DNA from: an uncultured Pelagibacteraceae bacterium
Lineage (GTDB): Bacteria; Pseudomonadota; Alphaproteobacteria; Pelagibacterales; Pelagibacteraceae
Assembly (NCBI GenBank): GCA_902526085.1
Contig: CABZJN010000010.1
Span: 1-37,079, forward strand
Length of the DNA stretch: 37,079 nt
Direction of reading: 5' to 3'
In this document: positions 32,361-37,079 of the stretch, piece by piece
Numbering within the stretch: the stretch's first letter is position 1
Layout of the letters: each line of letters begins with the position of its first letter
Position numbers and translations under genes: made by a program
Notes under the pieces: model-generated
Seen by the model: only the letters and a program-made list of their open reading frames with translations
Databases searched by the model: none
Told to the model about the DNA's origin: nothing

Positions 32361-33506
32361 ATGAATTTAAAACCAACAAGACAAACAGCTGTTGAAAATC
32401 TCAATATCTTCATTGAGAAAAATTTAGAAGAGTATTCAAGACTGAGAAATTTTGATTTTGGTCCTGATAAAAGATCTAATACATCTTGCTTATCTCCATA
32501 CATAACACACGGGGTTATTAACGAAAAAGAAGTAATTAGTAAGTCACTGGAAAAATTTTCCTTTTCAAAAAATGAAAAGTTTATTCAAGAAGTTCTATGG
32601 AGAACTTATTGGAAAGGATGGATGGAACTTCGATCTGGAGTATGGGATGACTATTTAACAGATTTGAAAAGAATTAAAGAAGAATTTAAGGATAATAAGA
32701 GTTACTTAAATGCGATTGAAGGCAACACATCAATTGAGTGCTTTAATGAATGGGTAAATGAATTAAAAACCTTTAATTATTTGCATAACCATACGAGGAT
32801 GTGGTTTGCAAGTATTTGGATATTTACACTTGAATTACCTTGGCAACTTGGTGCTGAATTTTTTATGCAACACTTATACGATGGTGATACTGCATCTAAT
32901 ACCTTAGGTTGGCGTTGGGTTGCAGGTATTCAAACTCAAGGGAAACATTATCTTGCAAGTGAATGGAATATTAAAAAATTTACAAATAATAGATTTGAAA
33001 ATATAAAACTTAACGAAAATGCACCTCCAAAGGTAAACGATAAAAATTACATTATTCTTCATAAAACTTTTGAAAATCCAATAAATATTGAGGAGAAAAA
33101 CTTACTAGTTTTTGAAAATAACCTAGCATATGAAATCACTGACTTTGCAATTCAGAAATTCAAAAAAATTCTACTTATTGCTAATAAAAATGAAAATAGA
33201 AAAATTAAACTTAGTGAAAATGTGCTGAATTTTAAGGTCAGTTTAATTGAGGACCAAAAGAAAAGGTTGCAGGAAAAATCAATTAACTGTGAGATTTTTG
33301 ATATTAGCGAAATAAAAAATTTAGAAAGTGCTTATTGTCTTTATCCAACAGTTGGAGAAAATTTAGATTACATAAATCAAAGCTCTCTAAAAAATATTGA
33401 GTTTCTATACAGAAGACTTGATCAAAACTCATGGAAATTCTGTAATAAAGGTTTTTTTAACTTTAAAAAGTACATACCTAAAATACTTGAGGATCTTAAA
33501 AATTAA
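32361..33506 (+). CDS. Photolyase/cryptochrome-like FAD-domain protein without the N-terminal antenna domain
   Basis: Residues 1-215 match the C-terminal FAD-binding helical domain of DNA photolyases/cryptochromes: SCLSPYITHGVINEKEV, FIQEVLWRTYWKGWMELRS, YLHNHTRMWFASIWIFTLE, LPWQLGAEFFMQHLYDGD, ASNTLGWRWVAGIQTQGKHY and ASEWNIKKFTNNRF. The alpha/beta N-terminal domain that precedes this in classical photolyases is missing; the protein opens LKPTRQTAVENLNIFIE. After residue 225 there is instead a 155-residue alpha/beta-looking region (NLLVFENNLAYEI, KILLIANKNENRK, SAYCLYPTVGEN). Similar FAD-domain proteins occur in alphaproteobacteria. Blue-light repair or signalling is inferred. Overlaps the convergent gene by 11 bases. 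Confidence 0.85.
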   Translation: MNLKPTRQTAVENLNIFIEKNLEEYSRLRNFDFGPDKRSNTSCLSPYITHGVINEKEVISKSLEKFSFSKNEKFIQEVLWRTYWKGWMELRSGVWDDYLTDLKRIKEEFKDNKSYLNAIEGNTSIECFNEWVNELKTFNYLHNHTRMWFASIWIFTLELPWQLGAEFFMQHLYDGDTASNTLGWRWVAGIQTQGKHYLASEWNIKKFTNNRFENIKLNENAPPKVNDKNYIILHKTFENPINIEEKNLLVFENNLAYEITDFAIQKFKKILLIANKNENRKIKLSENVLNFKVSLIEDQKKRLQEKSINCEIFDISEIKNLESAYCLYPTVGENLDYINQSSLKNIEFLYRRLDQNSWKFCNKGFFNFKKYIPKILEDLKN

Positions 33507-34557
33507 ATATATTTTGTAATGATTGGAATTCTCCAATTTTAAAAATAATTGCATCTTCTTCTTTAAAACCATATTTTTCTGCATTATCTTTAAATCTAAC
33601 TGGTGGTTCCATTATTGGCTCCAAAGATAAAACAAAAGTACCCCAATGCATTCCTAATACTTTTTTACTTTTTAAATCTCTGGCAATACTTAGGGCCTCT
33701 TCAGGATTAGTATGATAAGAAGATTTATCTTTATTTGGAGATAATGGATAAAAGTTATAAGCGCCAATATTAATAAAAGTTAAATCAATAGGCCCATATT
33801 TTTCACCTAATTCTTTATAAATATTTCCAACACCAGTATCACATGCAAAAAGTATTTTTTTATTTTTATATTCGATTAAGAAATTTCCCCATAATGTTTT
33901 GTTAGTATCAGTCAAACTTCTTTTTGACCAATGTACTGCAGGAATTAAAGTTACTTTTAAATCCTCATTAATCTTAATTTCATCATACCAATCCATTTCA
34001 TTGACATCTTTATATTTATTTCTTGTAAAATATTTTCCAAGCTTTAATGGAAGTAAAACCTTTGCATCTTTGAAAGGAAATTTTCTGATTGTTCTCATAT
34101 CTTGGTGATCATAATGATTATGTGTCAGAAGAAATAAATCTGTTTTTGGAATTTCATTTAAGTTTAATGCCGTTTCAGCAAATCTTTTTGGACCAAAAAT
34201 TAAAGGGCCCGCATTTTTTGAAAATACTGGATCGGTTATTATTGTTGTGTTTCCAAGCTTTATTAAAAAAGTTGCATGTCCTATCCAGCCTACATAATCA
34301 TCATTTTTTAGATTTTCTAAATCTGAGAGCACTTTATGTTTTTCAACAATATGATCTTCAGGAATAGTCATATCAAGTTTTTTCTTTTCCTTATTAAATA
34401 TTTTAAATGACCACTTAAAATTTGAGTTTCTTTCTGGAGATCCTTCAGGATTCCTAAAACTACCGTCAGGTAAATGATGATAAGGTGTTTTTTCCATAGC
34501 TAATGTAAAAGAATTATAGATAAAAAATATAACAATTAAAATTGTTAAGTTTGACAA
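33496..34557 (-). CDS. Exported metallo-beta-lactamase-fold hydrolase (NAPE-PLD/UlaG-like)
   Basis: Zinc hydrolase with the motif LLTHNHYDHQD (HxHxDH) near residues 144-154, preceded by VGWIGHATFLIKLGNTTIITDP and PKRFAETALNLNEIPKTD, and with downstream ligands in VHWSKR, FACDTGVG and LGMHWGTF. The subgroup resembles N-acylphosphatidylethanolamine phospholipase D and UlaG-type proteins; the substrate is unknown. The frame begins with TTG at 34557, six bases after the folD stop, giving a hydrophobic signal-like N-terminus (LTILIVIFFIYNSFTLA). The first ATG is at residue 21 (34497), which would make it cytoplasmic. I favour the TTG. Confidence 0.85.
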   Translation of the reverse strand: MSNLTILIVIFFIYNSFTLAMEKTPYHHLPDGSFRNPEGSPERNSNFKWSFKIFNKEKKKLDMTIPEDHIVEKHKVLSDLENLKNDDYVGWIGHATFLIKLGNTTIITDPVFSKNAGPLIFGPKRFAETALNLNEIPKTDLFLLTHNHYDHQDMRTIRKFPFKDAKVLLPLKLGKYFTRNKYKDVNEMDWYDEIKINEDLKVTLIPAVHWSKRSLTDTNKTLWGNFLIEYKNKKILFACDTGVGNIYKELGEKYGPIDLTFINIGAYNFYPLSPNKDKSSYHTNPEEALSIARDLKSKKVLGMHWGTFVLSLEPIMEPPVRFKDNAEKYGFKEEDAIIFKIGEFQSLQNIFNF

Positions 34558-34563
34558 TAATTT

Positions 34564-35412
34564 TTAGCTATTTAAGGTTCTTTTAAAACACTCAATTGTA
34601 TTTTTTAACAAACAAGCAATTGTCATTGGTCCAACTCCTCCTGGAACTGGAGTTAAAGCTTTTGCAATTTTTGAAACTTCTTCAAAATCAACATCACCTA
34701 CCAAACCATTTTCTGTTTTGTTTATGCCAACATCAATAACTATTGCATCCTTTTTCACCCAATTACCTTTTATAAGTTCAGGAATTCCAACAGCAGCAAC
34801 GATAACATCTGCTTCTAGACATTCATGCTGAAGATTTTTAGTTTTTGAGTGAGTAATTGTTACTGTACAATCTTCTTGAAGTAAAAGTTGTGCCATTGCC
34901 TTGCCATTTAAATTTGACCGTCCAATCATTACAGCTTTTTTTCCTGTTAGGTTAGGTTCAATTTTTTTTAGTAAATAATAACATCCAAGGGGTGTACAAG
35001 GAATTGAACCTTGGTATCCAGATGAAAGATTACCAACATTCATGGGGTGTAAACCATCAACATCTTTATGTGGTGATATTGTTTCTATAACGTGTTGCTT
35101 GTTAATATGTTTTGGGAGTGGCAATTGAACCAAAATTCCTGAAACAGTTTCATCTTTATTAAGTTCTTCAATTTTATCTAAGACTGTTTTTTCATCTACT
35201 GTATCTGGGTATTTAATAACTTCAGATTTTAAACCAACTTGTGTTGCTGATTTTTCTTTATTTCTCACATAAATCTGACTTGGAGCCAAATCTCCGATTA
35301 AGATTACTGTAAGACCTGGAACTTTGTTATATTTTTCTCTAAGGCCATCTACCTCTGTTTTTAATTCTTCTCTAAGTTCAGCTGATTGTTTTTTTCCGTC
35401 TATTAAAATCAT
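34564..35412 (-). CDS. folD: Bifunctional methylenetetrahydrofolate dehydrogenase/cyclohydrolase FolD
   Basis: Interconverts 5,10-methylene-THF and 10-formyl-THF in one-carbon metabolism. The protein starts MILIDGKKQSAELREEL at ATG 35412; the frame is open 14 codons further to a GTG inside yggT, but the family start and the 5-base spacing to yggT favour 35412. Catalytic region YVRNKEKSATQVG with the active-site Lys, GILVQLPLPKHI, SPHKDVDGLHPMN, and the cofactor-binding VMIGRSNLNGKAMA and TPVPGGVGPMT are all present. 282 residues is normal. Confidence 0.97.
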   Translation of the reverse strand: MILIDGKKQSAELREELKTEVDGLREKYNKVPGLTVILIGDLAPSQIYVRNKEKSATQVGLKSEVIKYPDTVDEKTVLDKIEELNKDETVSGILVQLPLPKHINKQHVIETISPHKDVDGLHPMNVGNLSSGYQGSIPCTPLGCYYLLKKIEPNLTGKKAVMIGRSNLNGKAMAQLLLQEDCTVTITHSKTKNLQHECLEADVIVAAVGIPELIKGNWVKKDAIVIDVGINKTENGLVGDVDFEEVSKIAKALTPVPGGVGPMTIACLLKNTIECFKRTLNS

Positions 35413-35417
35413 GATTA

Positions 35418-35708
35418 TTAAAAAATAAGTGGTGCTATGTAGAGTTTCATACACATTTCTACAAACCAGATCAACAAAAGAAGAATGATAGGTGATATAT
35501 CAAAAGCACCTAGACTAGGCAAAAACCCCCTTATTTTATTAAGTATTGGGTCAGTAAGCTTATAAGTAAACTCTAATATTGAATAAACAAATCTATTTGA
35601 AGTATTTAAGACATTAAAAGCTATTAACCAGCTAATGACAACGTTAGCGATTACTACATAAGAATATAATTTTAATAATTGTAAAGCTAAGTAAAAAATA
35701 GCTATCAT
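35418..35708 (-). CDS. YggT family membrane protein
   Basis: 96-residue protein with two or three hydrophobic helices, matching the YggT family: YVVIANVVISWLIAF, then FVYSILEFTYKLTDPILNKIRGFLP with the conserved T(D/E)P motif, and DISPIILLLLIWFVE. The family is linked to osmotic shock resistance and envelope assembly, with no defined activity. The ATG overlaps the mscS-type gene stop (ATGA), and folD begins 5 bases after it. Confidence 0.9.
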   Translation of the reverse strand: MIAIFYLALQLLKLYSYVVIANVVISWLIAFNVLNTSNRFVYSILEFTYKLTDPILNKIRGFLPSLGAFDISPIILLLLIWFVEMCMKLYIAPLIF

Positions 35709-36790
35709 TTCTTCTCTACATATACAGAAGTGCTTGGAAAAGCAAAAGATGCTTTATTACCCTCAACAATTTCCTTAATTTTAATTGCCAGTCTTTCTTT
35801 AACCAACAACATTTCACTCCAACTGTTTGTTTTTGTATAACATCTTACATACATATCAATTGAGCTATCAGCAAATTTATCAACCCTTACAGAAACACCA
35901 ACTTTGGTATTATAATCTTCTGAACTATTAATAAAATCTTCTATCTCATTTCGTATAGTTTTTAATTGTTCAACAGTAGAGTCATACTGAAGTGTTATTG
36001 TCCAACTAATTCTCCAATTTGTAATTTGACTTTTATTAATTACAGCATTCTCTGCAAACTGAAAATTTGGAATAATTGCTAAAGACTTATCAAATTTTCG
36101 TATAACAGTTGATCTAAAACCTATTTTTTCAACTACACCCTCGATTATTCCTTCAACTTCAATCCAATCACCCATTTTAAATCTTTTTTCAACAAGTACT
36201 AAAATTCCTGATATTAAATTTTTGAATAAATCTTGTGCTCCTAAAGCAACTGCAACACCAAATAAACCAAGTCCCGCAATAATTGGACCAATTTTAATTC
36301 CCCATAGTTCTAAAACAGCTGCTGCTCCTAAAATTAAAATTAAAATTTTTAATGATTTGATTATCCAGCCAATTAGTTCTCTAGTTAAAATCTTATCGAA
36401 TCCACTTAGTATATAGGAAATTGGTTCAATTATTTGATGAATAATCCAAAAGAGCAATATTGTGATTAAAGTTCTATTTACATTATCTAAAAATAACCTC
36501 GTATCTTCTGCAAAAGACATATAGTAACTTGCAAAAAATACTCCAAGAACAATTGGAAGAAATCTTGCTGGCCCCTCCATTGCCTTAACGAAAGTATCAT
36601 CAAGTTTATTGGTTGTTCTTTTTGATATTAATTCTAATTTTTTAATAACTAATTTACTTATTAAACCTCTGAAAACTAGGAATATAAAGAATATTCCAAG
36701 ACCAATTAAGATCTCTACAAAGTTAACGCCTAAAATTCCTTTTTGCCATACAGACAAAAAAAGTCCTGAAAAGTTCTCTAAAACACTCAT
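35705..36790 (-). CDS. Small-conductance mechanosensitive channel (MscS family)
   Basis: Opens under membrane tension to release solutes during hypo-osmotic shock. 361 residues: about five membrane helices in residues 20-195, with the Gly/Ala-rich pore helix GLFGVAVALGAQDLFKNLIS. The beta domain follows with ILVLVEKRFKMGDWIEVEGIIEGVVEKIG, TVIRKFDKSLAIIPN and AENAVINKS, and an alpha/beta C-terminus ends near FPSTSVYVEKK. The start lies 2 bases after the hemD stop, and yggT overlaps its end, giving an envelope/osmotic pair. Confidence 0.94.
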   Translation of the reverse strand: MSVLENFSGLFLSVWQKGILGVNFVEILIGLGIFFIFLVFRGLISKLVIKKLELISKRTTNKLDDTFVKAMEGPARFLPIVLGVFFASYYMSFAEDTRLFLDNVNRTLITILLFWIIHQIIEPISYILSGFDKILTRELIGWIIKSLKILILILGAAAVLELWGIKIGPIIAGLGLFGVAVALGAQDLFKNLISGILVLVEKRFKMGDWIEVEGIIEGVVEKIGFRSTVIRKFDKSLAIIPNFQFAENAVINKSQITNWRISWTITLQYDSTVEQLKTIRNEIEDFINSSEDYNTKVGVSVRVDKFADSSIDMYVRCYTKTNSWSEMLLVKERLAIKIKEIVEGNKASFAFPSTSVYVEKK

Positions 36791-36792
36791 GG

Positions 36793-37079
36793 CTAAATTT
36801 TATATAGCAAAAACTCTTCTTCACCAGAGTTAAATAGAAAAATTTTTTTCCACTTGATCTCATTTAAAATTGCCGATGCTTTTTCACCCATACACATCAA
36901 ATTGGTATCCATCCAACTGTCTAAAAGATCATATTTTTTAAGTAAATTTAATAAACTCTTAGCACTATTTTCAGAGTAGACATAAATAATATCAGGAATT
37001 GAGGCTTTTAATTTTACTCTAAACTCCTCTTTTATTTCTTGAGTTGATGAAACTGTATAGTTAATCAATCTCTTTAAAG
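36793..37079 (-). CDS. hemD: Uroporphyrinogen-III synthase, C-terminal part (cut by window edge)
   Basis: Cyclises hydroxymethylbilane to uroporphyrinogen III in haem synthesis. The frame is open past 37079, so the N-terminal half lies outside; a TTG at 37068 is not a real start. The visible 95 codons contain DIIYVYSENSAKSLLNLL and NLMCMGEKASAILNEIKWKKIFL, which fit the second lobe of HemD (the 'S..SA..f' and 'G..a...l...g...v' pattern). HemD diverges strongly between species, so the assignment is moderate. Confidence 0.75.
   Translation of the reverse strand, partial: LKRLINYTVSSTQEIKEEFRVKLKASIPDIIYVYSENSAKSLLNLLKKYDLLDSWMDTNLMCMGEKASAILNEIKWKKIFLFNSGEEEFLLYKI

Noticed and set aside
35413..35454. 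Longer FolD with 14 additional N-terminal residues (MYETLHSTTYFLI)
   Set aside because: It would start with GTG inside yggT; FolD proteins start at MILIDGKK-like sequence, matching ATG 35412.
1..37079. Mobile elements, prophage, defence systems or tRNA genes
   Set aside because: No transposase, integrase, phage, nuclease or toxin-type protein and no cloverleaf were recognised on either strand; gene composition is uniform.

Overview
This is an AT-rich, very densely packed chromosomal segment. Only about 1.0 kb of the 37 kb is non-coding, no gap exceeds 183 bases, and many stop/start codons overlap (TAATG, ATGA). Base composition, gene content and gene order fit a free-living marine alphaproteobacterium of the SAR11 clade (Pelagibacterales). 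I saw no mobile element, CRISPR array, tRNA or rRNA, and no tract of foreign-looking composition. All assignments rest on reading translated sequence; no database search was run.

Layout. 1-2943 (minus): translation and protein-export genes ffh-rpsP-trmD-rplS, with rimM missing from its usual place and ffh interrupted by a single-base shift in an A9 run. 2944-3050: a strongly folded, comparatively GC-rich ffh leader. 3104-4845 (plus): dapF-ftsY. 4838-7461 (minus): a small exported protein, an alpha/beta hydrolase and an MFS transporter. 7491-11602 (plus): a tight operon of a gamma-glutamyltransferase-family enzyme, an oxalyl-CoA-synthetase-like ligase and a ketopantoate-reductase-like enzyme. 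11603-22545 (minus): a 2-hydroxyacid/2-oxoacid island with a complete TRAP transporter (Tat-exported binding protein, enlarged DctQ, greatly enlarged DctM), a D-2-hydroxyacid dehydrogenase, a GlcD-type FAD oxidase, an aminotransferase and two tandem FMN-dependent hydroxyacid oxidases.

22551-27225 (minus): cytochrome c maturation genes ccmC-D-E-F-G-H followed by a PagL-like outer-membrane protein whose stop lies 5 bases from the first hydroxyacid oxidase. 27409-29451: hspQ, yciB, a DUF2794 gene and a BI-1 family membrane protein. 29523-32245 (plus): tas, an IalB-like gene and argG, closed by a strong terminator. 32361-33506 (plus): a photolyase/cryptochrome-like FAD-domain protein lacking the usual N-terminal domain. 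33496-37079 (minus): a partial hemD, mscS-type channel, yggT, folD and a metallo-beta-lactamase-fold hydrolase.

How it fits together. The central island could import small 2-hydroxy or 2-oxo acids (lactate, glycolate, pyruvate, glyoxylate), oxidise hydroxyacids to oxoacids and pass electrons to a flavin or quinone pool, interconvert glyoxylate/hydroxypyruvate, and transaminate the products. The neighbouring ligase may activate oxalate. This is inference from family membership. The observations most worth checking are the ffh A9 frameshift, the ffh leader with mutually exclusive stems, the unusual TRAP permease architecture, and the tandem oxidases with complementary changes at FMN-contacting positions.
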